DNA from: Epichloe hybrida
Taxonomy: Eukaryota; Ascomycota; Sordariomycetes; Hypocreales; Clavicipitaceae
Assembly (NCBI GenBank): GCA_019022495.1
Contig: JAFEKR010000004.1
Span: forward strand, 2,604,001 to 2,668,000
Length of the DNA stretch: 64,000 bases
Direction: 5' to 3'
Positions 13,449 to 26,585 of this stretch are shown in pieces. The translations under genes were made by a program, and so were the position numbers. The first letter of the stretch is position 1, and each line of letters starts with the position of its first letter. A model generated the notes under the pieces. The model ran no database searches. It was not told the origin of the DNA and saw only the letters and a list, made by a program, of their open reading frames with translations.

Positions 13449-15399
13449 TAATACCCCCCTTATATATAATTAATCTTAATTATAAAATAAGCTACTTACT
13501 TAGGGTGTAGTCACTATATTAGAGCTTTATAAGGAAAAATAAGATAGGGCACCTTACGTCTAGACGCGTAAGTAAATAAAAAGAAATAATAATAATAATA
13601 CTACTAATTAAAAATAACCCCTTATTATAGTTAGTAATGTTCTAATAGTAGCCTATATGTAGCTTTACTATAGTAAAATAAATGTTATTACCTATTACGT
13701 GGCTAGAAAAAACAATATAAATAACCTATATTAATTTTTGTAATTAGTTAAATAAATAAGGTACCTAATGCTAGGGTTCTAAATAGTCTAACTAGAGGGC
13801 TTATGTTATAGTTACTATAAGCTTATAGCTATTAGGCATGTGTGCGTTTAGTAGTACTAATGGTTATTATTATGATTTATAAATTACTTATATATAGTGT
13901 ATTAAATCACTTAAGGGGTCTAGGGTTAATATAAAAGAGACTGATTTTTCCCCCCTTTTACACTTTTCCTTTCTTTTATAATATCCCTTACCCTTATAAG
14001 TTACCCTTACTAGCTAAGTAATAGCTCTCTTATTACTATTGCTTAGTAGTTACTAATCTCTTTTAGTCCCTAATTATTATTATTATCTATCCTTATTTAT
14101 CTTAGTTTCTTGCCCTTATCTAGCTTATAAGTTTATACTCTTATTAGTATAACTTCCCTATCTAGTTTATTATAGCTAACTTATAGCTAGTTTACTATAT
14201 CTAAGTCTTATACCTAAACTCTGCCTTTATTAATACCTTAAGAAAATCTATTAACTAAGAAATCTTCTATAAAGTCTCTCTAAAAGTAAACTTCTTCTAA
14301 AATCTTATTATAAGTTTATTATATCCTTATAGTGTCTCTATTATTAACTTACTACTAGTAAAATAACTTTAAAGAAGATTCTATATATACACTATTATTA
14401 GTAAGTAGTAATATAAAATATCCTCCTAAAAAACAGTATTTATAAGATTCTAGGATACCTTATTAATAAAAAAACCTTCCTAGCTAAATATAATAAGTCT
14501 TTAAGTATAATATCTTTACTTACTTACTACTTCTTTATAGCTAATATTTAATAGGCTATTTAATAAAATATGCTTATTACTTCTAAAATAATAAAAACTA
14601 TATTATAGTATGTCTTTCTTAACTAAAATCTACCTAGTTATTGCTAATACGCTACTAGACTCTAGCTTAAATTATATAGCTTTATAATAGGCTATTTAAA
14701 CTTATTAAAGCTACTCCTAAAGGTAGCTATTACTATTAAAATAAAGTAAGTATAATCCTATTTCCTAGACACTAGATTACTACTAACTTACTACTAGCCT
14801 ATTATAAAAATAAAGAAAAAGCTATAGAATGCTATCCTAGTTTATAAAAATTCTAATAAGCGTAGTTATATTTACTATACTTAAATATTTACTAATACTA
14901 CTTATAAGGTAAAATATAATAAATATACTATAATAGCGCTACTAAGTAACACTATAAATCTAGAGACTTAAATTAATATTATAAACTACCTTTACTTTAT
15001 AGCCTAAAACATCCTAAAGGTAAGCTTTCTTAATATATATAGCTAATGCTTAACTAACTTACTAGTAGTTTACACTAAATGCTATTAATTTACCTAAATA
15101 TATTAGTCTTATTAAGCTCCTTAGTACACTTTAAGTTTATATATATAGAGAGAGGGATTCTAATAATAAAGATACTCCTAAGGCCTCTTTCTCTATAGCT
15201 TCTATAGCTACTAATAATAATAAGGGACTAGTAGTCTTAAGGGCTAACTCTATTATAGAGGGATAAGTGCTTAGTAGCTATATAATAGATTATTTAAGTT
15301 ATCTAAGTAAATTAACTTTATTTTCTAATATCTTTAGTGTATTAAGTTATAAAACATAACTACCTTATATTAACTTTATTACTTAGCTATTACTTATAG

Positions 15400-18300
15400 T
15401 TATTAATAATTTCTCTAGTAATAAAATCCCTTTTTAATACCTAAGAATTCTCTAAAGTATTATAGCCCTTCTATTTAACTAGATATTTATAATGCCTTCT
15501 ATTATAGTAGTGTAAAATAATTCTCTTAACTTTAAACTCTTGTTTATTATCTTTAATAGTATCTTATAGTAAGGGCATATCTTCTATATTTATTAGGTTC
15601 CCTTTAAAAGGTTTAAGACTAGTAATATTAAATATATTATATAATTAAGTCCTAGGTAGTAATTTTAATTAATATACTAATCTGTAACTTTTAATTACCT
15701 TTTTAATCTTATAGGGGCCTAGATACTTTATAGCTAGCTTCTTACTAGGGCGTCTTAGGTTAATGTTTTTTATTAATAATAAAATATAGTTACTAACTTT
15801 AAACCTTATTAGAGTTCTCTTCTAGTTATAATATTTTTTATACTAAGTTTATAAGTTACTTAAAAGCTACTTAATTATAGTATACTTCTCTCTTAGTACT
15901 AAAATCCTACTTTTAGCTTAATTATTCACTAAAGGGATATTTACTATTACTTACTATAGACCTCTAGAATTATAACCTTATAATGCCTCCGCTAGTGTAT
16001 AGCTATGCGTTAAGTAATTACTTATGTTATACGCAAATTACGCTATTAATAGGTTATCTGCCTAATTAATCTATTTAGCATAAGCAAAAGCCCTTAAATA
16101 ATGTTCTAAGACTTAGTTTAAATATTCTATCTAACTGTCTATCTAGGGGTAAAAAGCAGTGCTAAGTAGTTGCTTTATCGCAAGAAGATAACAAAAAGTT
16201 ATCTAGAAACCACTAGTAAATGTAAAACCTTAGTCTATTATAATACCTTCTAGGGCTCTATAGTCTCTAAAAACATATTCTAAGAATATAGTTACTAGCC
16301 TGTTACTAGTTAGTCACGTTAAAATAGGGATGTAAATACTATATTTCGTAAAATAGTTAATAATAACTAAAATTATGTTATAGGTTTAATTTAAATCTTT
16401 TACTAGTGGAAGTCTAGTAACAAAATCTATTAATAATTCTTAAAAGGGGTAATTAGGCACTAGTAATATAGCTAGCTTGCTATATAGTTTGTAATGCCTT
16501 GGTTTTAAAGTCTAATAATTTATATAAGTGCTAATGTGTACCTTTATATCTTTCTTTATTATTAGCTAATAATATTAGTTTCTAATCTAATAAAGAGTTT
16601 TACTTACTCCTTAGTGCCTAGTAGTAAGGTTATTATAAGTTAGTAATAAAATTTCTTTCCTTATACCTAGAGAAATAAAAATATAATTCTTAAACATTAA
16701 TAGCTTAAAGAGTCTAATTAACTATATCTAGGATATAGCTAAATCGCCGCTTTTAAGTAACTTTAATTAACCTATAGTAAAGTCATTACCTTACTATACT
16801 TTATATAATAAGACTTAAATTAGGGGTTTTAATTCTAAGCTCTTTTCTAAAAAGTTAGAGTTAAACTTAGAAGAGGTTCTCTAAATAGATTAAATCCTAG
16901 CTATAATATCTCTATAAGTAATTAGTTTAATAAATACTTCTAGTCTTATAAGGATATAGATAAGTAATGTTTTTAAGGGGCGCCCTCACTGCTTACTAGT
17001 AATAACCCATGCTAGTCTATCCCTATTAGCAATAGCTAGTCTAATAGGAAAATTAAAATAATTAAGCACTAAATAATATATACGCTAGGTACTAATAGTA
17101 TTACTATAGCTAGCTTATTGCTTATTAACTAAAGTATAAAAAGTATTAAATAACCCTACTAATATAACTCTTCTAAGATTATCTAGATCATTAGGTTCTT
17201 TAGGAATATAGTTAAGTTACGATTTTTTAAAACCCTAGATATTAGTAGTATTATTGCAGCGTTATTATAACTAACTATTAGTTACATTAAGTAATGTTTT
17301 TGTGAAGCCTATAGTATTAATAATATTACTATAGTGTTTCTATCTCTTAGTATTTATAAATTTAGATAAAAAGGTAAGAAGTTATATAGTTACTACTTCC
17401 TCTTTCCTTACCTTACTTATAAAATCTAGTTTTCTTAAAAGTAAGTTAGTAAGATTTAATTTCCCTATATAATATATAATCTTAAAGTTAAAAGGACAAA
17501 GCTTATTAAGTGTAGTTACTTACCTACTAGTAAGCTTAGGCTTTATAGTAAAGTACTTATAGTTTAAATAATCTATAATAACTTTAATTATATAAGCTAA
17601 ATAAGCGAGATAGTGTCTCTATATGTGAAAAGCCTCTTAGATAGCTAATAATTTGCTATTAGGTATTAAATATTGTAATTTAGTATTAGTTATCTTTCTT
17701 AACATAAACATAACTAGGTGCTAGTGACCTAGTACTAATATTATGAGTATAGCCCTAATTGCATATCTAGATATATCTGTCTTTACTCTAAGATACGCAA
17801 GTAAGTTAAAATACACTAAAATTAGCGCTTCCTAAAATCTTTATTAAAGCTCTCTAAACGCTACTATCTCATGGGGTTTTAGTTTAAACATTACTAGTTA
17901 ATTCCCTCTAAGGCAATCTATTAATAGAATAATAACTTTACTATACTATTTAATAAAATAGTAGTAAAATCTAGTAAAACCAAGAAATAACTAAATATTA
18001 AAAACACTGCGTAGTATTAGCTAGGTTATAATTACTTTAACTCTTACTAGGTCTATTATAATACCTTTCTCTAATATCTTAAAGCCTAAAAATTTAACTT
18101 CCTTAACTAAAAATTAACACTTCTTAAGGTTAATAAAAAGACTTACCTCTCTAAACCTATGTAAAACTTATTTAATATGCTCTATATAATCCTTAACCTT
18201 ACTACTATATATTAGCGTATTATCTAAATAGATAATGTAAGTCTTATTAATAAGTCCTTTAAGAGCATTATTAATATACTCCTAAAAAGTCACTAGTGTA

Positions 18301-20700
18301 TTAACTAGTCCGAATAGTATCACTAGATATTTAAAGTGGCTATATTAACAATAGAATGCTATTTTCCACTTATTACCTAAGCAAATACATAGCTAGTGGT
18401 ATGCATCTTTTAAATCTAGGACTGTAAAAATAACTACGCTTGCTAATTAATTAAGAATTTTAGCGATAAGGGGTAAAGGGGCCTTATTCTTAATTATAAT
18501 CTTATTTAGGCCCCTATAATCCACATAAAGCCTTAATTTCCCTCCTTTCTTTAGAATAAATAAAATCAGGGCTTTAGCTAGGCTAACTAATCTTCTAATC
18601 TACCCTTTAAGCTATGCACTCATAAGGTACTCTCTAAGAACCTCTAGCTCCCTTTTAGCTAAATTATATATAGGCCCCTAAGGTAGTGTTTTCCTTTCTT
18701 CTAATTTAATCACATAAGTATAACCTCCTAGTTTAGGAAGCTTACTTACTAACTCTTTAGAAAAAACATCTATAAACTCCCTATATTCTTCTAGGATTAT
18801 TAGTATAGGGCGCTTAGTGCTCTTATCCTAATTTAATATAGCTTCTTTACTACTTATATCTTCTAAAATTAGCATAACTATAATACCTTTGCTTTTTTAC
18901 TATAAATAAGCATACTTAAGGATTTATATAGCTACTTTACTATTTATTTATATATCTATTACTACTAGGTTCTCTAATTAGCCTTTTCCTTTTCCTTTTT
19001 AATTTTTATTTTCTAGAATACTTAGCCTAATCTTTATTACTCCTAATAATAAAGTAACTACTACTATTTTTTTCTCTCTATATACTTACTACTTACTATA
19101 AGTAAAGAAGAGATATTTTATTATTACTAGATATCTCTAGTATTTATGCTCTTAATACATAATTATAGGTAAATACTCTTTAATCTAGTCTATACCTAGA
19201 ATTATCCCTTTACTTATATTAGCAATAACGTAGCTAACTTAGTAAACCTTTACAAATCCTATACTATCTTTTATCTTAACTAATTTTTTTAAAATTCCTT
19301 AATATAAAATCACTTTTTTACTTACACTCTTTAATATCCTATCTAATTAAATTACACTCTCCTAATCCTTTTTTAATAATAATTTTAGATAAATTATTAA
19401 AGACTATATACCTATATTAAATAGCGCTTATATAGCTAACCACTAGTTATCTTATTATAAAGATACTTATATTCTTATTCTATTATCTATAGGGTATTCT
19501 ATAGTAACATTGTATTCCTAGGTCTATGCTAATTAAACTAGTATTATATTAGGAGATATAGCTTTATTACTACTTTCCTTATATTTCTTAGTTATATATT
19601 TAGTACTTTTATAGGTAAAATAATCTAGTGCCTAATAAGTTAGTATAGCATGCCTAGGCTTTTTATATTTATAGCACACTAGGGATAATCTTTTCCCTTA
19701 GTCTTTACTCTATTACTATGCCCTATTTATAGGTAATATAAAATAAGAGTATTACCTCTTTCTTTTAGAGTCCTAACCCTTTTTATTATTTTAGCCTAAA
19801 CCTATTATAACCTTTGCTTTCTTACCCTAGCCTTATAGTTAGCTCTAGGTTATTAGGATCTCTTAACTAATTATTTACTTCCTTATAGTATTATTTAAGC
19901 TATTTAGAAAAATTATAATTCTTAGATATATAGAGATTTCTTTAGGTAACTTAGCTTTTACCTTATCCTAGGCTTATATAAAGGATTAAAATAATTAGCT
20001 ATTCTTTTACCTAAGATTTAGTAATAACCTTATTACTTCTAAGTATCTTATACTTATATCTATTATTCTAGTTTTTAACTATTCTAGGAAATTTACCTAG
20101 GTAATTAATAAATAATTTACATGCCTATTTATAGCTATATAATATATTTACTATTACTTTACATTACTAGCTAGGTAGCTACCTATATACGCTACCTTAG
20201 TTATATTATCCTTAAAGGTATAGCAATCTAATTTAAATAGTATATCTAAGTTTACTAAGAAATTCTATAGGCTTTTATATATTTCCTCTTTATATATAGG
20301 CATTTTTATTTATATTTTAATAAAACTACCTCACTATATAATTACTACTATATTACTATAGACTATAAGTAAAATCATAGCTAATATTTAAGGGGTAATT
20401 ATAGGTCTAGTTTAAGGTCTAGCTAATCCTAGATTTGCCTTAAGCTCTCTAATTTACACCTCTATCTATAAGACCTCTTATCTTCTCTAAAGGTAATATA
20501 GCTTAGATTATATAACCTTATAGCATTACTATAATGCCCTTTTTTCTTTAGTTATATTATCTATACCTCCACCTAAATTAGGATTAAGTGGCGTTTATTA
20601 CACCCTATTATCTATAGTTCTAGATTATAGGGGTTCTTTATCTTCCTAATTATCCATAGCTTTATTATTATAAGGTACTAGTGTGTTTCTAGTAAATCTT
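15400..20700 (-). pseudogene. Element B gag-pol remnant
   Basis: On the minus strand a CCHC zinc knuckle is legible at about 19640-19690 (CYKYKKPRHAILTY, with two Cys changed to Tyr and a Gly to Arg). The RT active site at about 18215-18245 reads YIIYLDNTLIYS, with Asp to Asn. A chromodomain at about 15430-15480 reads YKYLVK.KGYNTLENS.V. The order gag, RT, integrase, chromodomain is that of Ty3/gypsy chromoviruses. Stops occur throughout, nearly all explainable as CAG, CAA or TGG turned into TAG or TAA, so the frame is dead. Confidence 0.85.
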
Positions 20701-20768
20701 TAGAGTATTAGCTATATAATAATCTAGCTAATGGTTTATATCCTTAAAAAGGTTAAGAGAGATTAATT

Positions 20769-21038
20769 TATTATAGCTTACACTAAAAGGTTAAGAATAA
20801 AGTAATAGCTAAGACTATTATAGTTACTACTAGATAAATACTAGCTAGGGGCAGGTACGTAAAGGTTTTAATCTCTAACCTAGCACTAATAATATGTGTA
20901 GTCTTTAATAAGTACCCCACTTCACAAGCATGTAGCTATCTTATAGCTAGCTAGCCTCTTTATTATCCGCACGGCCTAAAGGTTCTCTAAAGACCCGCTT
21001 TAATAAACATCCTATCTTTGACCTCTGCGCTCCTAACA
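20769..21038 (-). repeat. right (5') LTR of element B
   Basis: 270 bp. The inner start is saturated (TATTATAGCTTACACTA); the outer end is intact (…CTCTGCGCTCCTAACA). Confidence 0.93.
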
Positions 21039-21043
21039 AGTTT

Positions 21044-24000
21044 ACACTAAATACTATTAATTTACCTAAACGTATTAGTCCTATTAAGCTCCCTAGTGCA
21101 CTTTAGGTCTATATATATAAAGAGGGGGATTCTAATAATAAAGATACTCCTAAGGCCTCTTTCTCTATAGCTCCTATAGCTACTAATAATAATAAGAGAC
21201 TAGTAGTCTTAAGGGCTAACTCTATTATAAAGGGATAGGTACTTAGTAGCTATATAATAGATTATTTAAGTTATCTAAGTAAATTAACTTTATTTTCTAA
21301 TATCTTTAGTGTATTAAGTTATAAAATATAACTACCTTATATTAACTTTACTACTTAGCTATTACTTATAGTTATTAATAATTTCTCTAGTAATAAAATC
21401 CCTTTTTAATACCTAAGAATTCTCTAAAGCATTATAGCCCTTTTATTTAACTAGATATTTACAATACCTTTTATTATAGTAGTGTAAAATAATTCTCTTA
21501 ACTTTAAACTCTTATTTATTATCTTTAATAGTATCTTATAGTAAGGGCATATTTTCTATATCTATTAGGTCCCCTTTAAAAGGTTTAAGACTAGTAATAT
21601 TAAATATATTATATAATTAAGTCCTAGGTAGTAATTTTAATTAATACGCTAATCTATAACTTCTAATTACCTTTTTAATCTTATAGGGGCCTAGATACTT
21701 TATAGCTAGCTTCTTACTAGGGTGTCTTAGGTTAATGTTTTTTATTAATAATAAAACATAGTTACTAACTTTAAACCTTATTAGAGTTCTCTTCTAGTTA
21801 TAATATTTTTTATACTAAGTCTATAAGTTACTTAAAAGCTACTTAATTATAGTATACTTCTCTCTTAGTGCTAAAATCCTACTTTTAGCTTAATTATTTA
21901 CTAAAGGGATATTTACTATTACTTACTACAAACCTCTAGGATTATAACCTTATAATGCCTTTACTTATATGTAGCTATGCATTAAGTGATTACTTATGTT
22001 ATACGCAAATTACGCTATTAATAGGTTATTCGCCTAATTAGTCTATTTAGCATAAGCAAAAGCCCTTAAATAATATTCTAAGACCTAGTTTAAACGTTTT
22101 ATTTAACTATCTATCTAGGGGTAAAAAGCGGTGCTAAGTAGTCACTTTATTATAAGAAAATAATAAAAAGTTATCTAGAAACCACTAGTAAATATAGAAC
22201 CTTAGTCTATTATAATACCTTCTAGGGCTCTATAGTCTCTAAAAACATATTCTAAGAATATAGTTACTAGCTTATTACTAGTTAGTTATATTAAAATAGG
22301 GATATAAATACTGTATTTTGTGAAATAGTTAATAATAACTAAAATTACGTTATAGGTTTAATTTAAATCTTTTACTAGTAAAAGTCTAGTAATAAAATCC
22401 ATTAATAATTCTTAAAAGGGGCGATTAGGCACTAGTAATATAGCTAGCTTACTATATAGTTTATAATGCCTTAGTTTTAAAGTCTAATAATTTACATAAG
22501 TACTAATATATACCTTTATATCTTTCTTTATTATTAGCTAATAATATTAGTTTATAATCTAATAAAGAGTTTTACTTACTCCTTAGTGCCTAGTAATAAG
22601 GTTATTATAAGTTAGTAATAAAATTTCTTTTCTTATACCTAGAGGAATAAAAACATAATTCTTAAATATTAATAGCTTAGAGAGTCTAATTAACTATGTC
22701 TAGGATATAGCTAAATTACTACTTTTAAGTAACTTTAATTAACCTATAGTAAAGTCATTGCCTTACTATGCTTTATATAATAAGACTTAAATTAGGGGTT
22801 TTAATTCTAAGCTCTTTTCTAAAAAGTTAGAGTTAAACTTAGAAGAGGTTCTTTAAATAGATTAAATCCTAGCTATAATATCTCTATAAGTAATTAGTTT
22901 AATAAATGCTTTTAGTCTTATAAGGATATAAATAAGTAATGTTTTTAAGGGGCGCCCTTGCTACTTACTAGTAATAACCTATGCTAGTCTATCCCTATTA
23001 GTAATAGCTAGTCTAATAGGAAAATTAAAATAATTAAGCACTAAATAATATATGCGCTAGGTACTAATAGTATTACTATAGCTAGCTTATTACTTATTAA
23101 CTAAAGTATAAAAAGTATTAAATAACCTTACTAATATAACTTTTCTAAGATTATCTAGATTATTAGGTTCTTTAGGAATATAGTTAAGTTATGATTTTTT
23201 AAAACCCTAGATATTAGCAGTATTATTATAGCGTTATTATAACTAACTATTAGTTATATTAAGTGACGTTTTTATAGAGCCTATAGTATTAATAATATTA
23301 CTATAGTGTTCCTATCTCTTAGTATTTATAAATTTAAATAAAAAGGTAGGAAGTTATATAGTTATTACTTTCTCTTTCCTTACCTTACTTATAAAATCTA
23401 GTCTTCTTAAAAGTAAGTTAGTAGGATTTAATTTCCTTATATAATATATAATCTTAAAGTTAAAAGGATAAAGCTTATTAAGCATAGTTACTTACCTACT
23501 AGTAAGCTTAGGCTTTATAGTAAGGTACTTATAGTTTAAATAATCTATAATAACTTTAATTATATAAGCTAAATAAGCGAGATAGTATCTCTATATGTAA
23601 AAAGCCTCTTAGATAGCTAATAATTTGCCATTAGGTGTTAAATATTATAATTTAGTATTAGTTATCTTTCTTAACATAAACATAACTAGGTGCTAGTAAC
23701 CTAGCACTAATATTATAAGTATAGCCCTAATTGCATATCTAGATATATTTATCTTCACTCTAAGATACGTAAGTAAGTTAAAATACACTAAAATTAGCGC
23801 TTCCTAAAATCTTTATTAAAGCTCTCTAAACGCTACTATCTTATAAGGTTCTAGTTTAAATGTCACTAGTTAATTCCCTCTAAGGTAATCTATTAATAGA
23901 ATAATAACTTTACTATACTATTTAATAAAACAGCGGTAAAATCTAGTAAAACTAAGAAATAACTAAATGTTAAAAACGCTACATAGTATTAGCTAGGTTA

Positions 24001-24369
24001 TAATTACTTTAACTCTTACTAGGTCTATTATAATACCTTTCTCTAATATCTTAAAGCCTAAAAATTTAACTTCCTTAACTAAAAATTAACACTTCTTAAG
24101 GTTAATAAAAAGACTTGCCTCTCTAAACCTATATAAAACTTATTTAATATGCTTTATATAATTCTTAACCTTACTACTATATATTAGTGTATTATCTAGA
24201 TAGATAATATAGGTCTTATTAATAAGTCCTTTAAGAGTATTATTAATATACTCCTAAAAAGTCACTAGTACGTTAACTAGTCTAAATAGCATTACTAGAT
24301 ATTTAAAGTGGCTATATTAATAATAGAACGCTATTTTCCACTTATTACCTAAGCAAATATATAGCTAGT
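21044..24369 (-). pseudogene. Element A pol remnant (integrase, RNase H, RT part)
   Basis: Colinear with 15069-18396 of element B. It contains the chromodomain and integrase (21400-22500) and the RT active site (about 24180-24215). It is interrupted at 24369 by the non-autonomous element and resumes at 26771. RIP-inactivated like B. Confidence 0.85.
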
Positions 24370-24554
24370 TGTTACGTGCTAGAATTAACAGTTAGCCTGT
24401 CACCTTAGGATGTGGCCTGTTAATGCCACTAGACCTCGGATGTGGCTAGCACGTGACCTAGAACCCCTATATTAGACGATAGCTCTGACCTCTAGCTAGT
24501 TGAATAATCATCTACCTTCACACTCTTTTATATCATACATTACGTATCGTAACA
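24370..24554 (+). repeat. 5' LTR of the non-autonomous element
   Basis: 185 bp, TGTTACG...CGTAACA. It contains the repeated word CTCGGATGTGGCTAGCACGTGACC. TGGTAGCA at 24557-24564, two bases after the LTR, is a candidate tRNA primer-binding site because it starts with TGG. Confidence 0.93.
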
Positions 24555-24689
24555 AGTGGTAGCAATTGCTCTCTGATCATTGCGCACCTCTAGCGCTTTT
24601 ACTGCTAATAAAAGCCACCAAACCGACTATTCGTCAACCAATCCACCAAGCCCGTCAAAGCTATCCCTTTCAATAGGCCTGATAGTCTC

Positions 24690-25075
24690 TAGGCATCGCG
24701 CCTATCGTCAGATTCGTTGACCTTCAATCCAACCGTCAGAACTGTTGACCTTCAATCCAACCGTCAGAACTGTTGACCTTCGTTCTGATCGTCAGATTCG
24801 TTGATTTTCAATCCGACCTCGTCAGATTCGTTGACCTTCGATCTTTGACCTTCAATCCGACCGTTAGATCTGTTGACCTTCGATCTAACCGTTTGATCTG
24901 TTGACTTCGATCCGACCGTCAATCTGACCAGTCTCTAGGCATCGCGCCTATCGTCAGATTCGTTGACCTTCAATTCGTTGACTTCAATCCAATCATTAGA
25001 TCTGTTAACCTTCGATCTAACCGTTTGATCTGTTGACTTCGATCCGACCGTTAATCTGACTAATTAATCAAGCTA
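24690..25075. repeat. degenerate ~28-30 bp tandem array
   Basis: Repeated units built on GACCTTCAATCCAACCGTCAG plus a CTGTT or TCGTT spacer, in a head-to-tail run of imperfect copies. A longer duplication around TCTCTAGGCATCGCGCCTAT occurs at about 24690 and 24930. Confidence 0.8.
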
Positions 25076-25129
25076 TCCCTTTAGCTAGGCCTGATAGCTC
25101 CCTTAGGCATCGCTCCCATTGTCAGATTC

Positions 25130-25510
25130 TTCGATTTGAAGACCTTCGATCTTTGAAGACCTTTAACCTTTAACTTTCAATTTGAAGACCTTCGACCTTC
25201 GATTCTTTGACCTTCGAAGACCTTCGACCTTCGACCTTCGACCTTCGACCTTCGACCTTCGACCTTCGATTTGAAGACCTTTGATCCGTTGATTTGAAGA
25301 CCTTCGATCCATTGATTTGAAGACCTTCGATTCTTCGACCTTCGAAGACCTTCGACCTTCGACTTTCGACCTTCGATTCTTTGACCTTCGAAGACCTTCG
25401 ACCTTCGACCTTCGACCTTCGATTTGAAGACCTTCGATCTTTGAAGACCTTTGACCTTTGAAGACCTTCAACCTTCAACCTTCGATTCTTCGACCTTCGA
25501 TTTCCTTCGA
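25130..25510. repeat. (GACCTTC)n heptamer array
   Basis: Tandem 7-bp units GACCTTC interspersed with GATTTGAA and GATTCTTT variants. Because 7 x 3 = 21, every frame cycles through the same 7 codons. This creates long stop-free minus-strand frames that are not genes. Confidence 0.88.
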
Positions 25511-25588
25511 TCCGTTCGTTAACCTTCGACCCGACCGTTAAATCTGACAAATTCGTTAATTCCGATCCAATAAAGCTCGCTAGATACA

Positions 25589-26320
25589 ATGCTTCCCTTA
25601 CACCAGCTAGATCAGTGTGAGCAACAGCGATTACAGTAGCTTTACAAGCAAGATTGTCAGCGCCGAACCTGTGGCATCTGCCAGAAGACCTTCCCTTCAA
25701 GAAATCAGGTCTTTCAGCATCTTAAGGACCTATGCCCAGCCAGTTAGCAATTTCAACAAATTCAACAACAACTAGACCAGCAAGTCTAACAGCAACTGCA
25801 GCAGCAATTCCAGTGGCAGCAAGAGCAGCATCAGCGGGACCTTCAGGACCTAAGGACCCGTTATCTGTGGCAGCAGCAGCAATTAGAGCAGCGATTACAG
25901 CAGCAAATTCAATGGCAACAGCAGCAAATACAGGACCTTTAACAGAAGCTAGCGATAGAAGAGGATGACTTTTAACAGCTTGAAGACCTCGTTAAGGAAG
26001 TCTTTGAAGAGCGCAATGACCTTCAAAGGCAGCTAGCCTGTTAGCAAATTCGTCAGCCAATTCAACAGCCTGACCGAATTCAACAGCCTAACCGAATTCA
26101 ACATCCTGACCGAATTCGTCCTTTGAAAAGCTCGCTGCCTGACCCTTTGCAACGCCCTCCGCAACGCTCGTTGCCTGACCCTTTGCAACGACCTCTGCAA
26201 CGCTTGTTACCTGAACCTCTGCAAAGCTTGTTACCTGACCCTTTACAACGCCCTCTGCAACGCTCGTGGCCTAACCAAGCTATCAATCATCAGATCCATC
26301 AGCCAGATCAATATCGTTAA
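25589..26320 (+). pseudogene. Gln-rich C2HC zinc-finger gag-like reading frame
   Basis: A single plus-strand frame from ATG 25589 to about 26320 carries protein-like sequence interrupted by six stops. Each is TAG or TAA (25637, 25745 and near 25784, 25935, 25971 and 26040) in a place where CAG or CAA would fit the glutamine-rich context, as C-to-T mutation predicts. It encodes CGICQKTFPSRNQVFQHLKDLC at 25670-25735, a CX2CX12HX4C zinc finger. A strongly Gln-rich probable coiled coil follows (about 25745-26030, ending DLVKEVFEERNDLQRQL). The tail holds an LPDPLQRPLQR-type repeat (26126-26275). A finger plus a coiled coil would suit a gag-like or DNA/RNA-binding protein; that role is inference. 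The frame is dead here but may be intact elsewhere in the genome. Confidence 0.65.
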
Positions 26321-26585
26321 CCGAACCGTCAACCTGACCGTTAACCTAACGTTAACCTGATTAATTTAATCAATTCGATCAACCTAATCAATCCGATTAA
26401 CCTGATCAATTCGATGATCAATTCAATGACCAATTCAACGAATTCGATGACCGCTAGACCTGACGATCTATGACGATCTATCTGACTGAATTCCCTTGCA
26501 AGAGCCCGTTTCCTAGCTTGTTGCAAAATTCGTTAGATCTTAGATAGCTAGGACAGCTATCTCTTTTATCCGTAGTGCCCGCATT

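Larger units (their letters stand above)
13179..21038 (-). mobile_element. Element B: same-family gypsy chromovirus nested in A
   Basis: Uninterrupted element of 7860 bp with 270-bp LTRs (13179-13448 and 20769-21038). It is flanked by AGTTT at 13174-13178 and 21039-21043. The empty site is visible inside B itself at about 15060-15085, where CTAGTAGTTTACACTAAAT runs unbroken. B is therefore an insertion of the family into another copy of itself, in the same orientation. Coding is on the minus strand: gag with a zinc knuckle near 19670, RT near 18400-17600, integrase near 16400-15700, chromodomain near 15450. It serves as the reference for reconstructing A. Confidence 0.93.

Noticed and set aside
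25130..25510. Possible CRISPR-like array
   Set aside because: Units are 7 bp, contiguous and without unique spacers, in a eukaryotic genome.
25163..25700. Two minus-strand frames of 102 and 176 codons with RRSKVEG-type repeats
   Set aside because: They are by-products of the (GACCTTC)n heptamer array, which has no stop in these frames. There is no other evidence of coding.
26098..26286. Minus-strand frame with GSGNKRCRGRC repeats
   Set aside because: Antisense shadow of the LPDPLQRPLQR repeat in the plus-strand finger frame.
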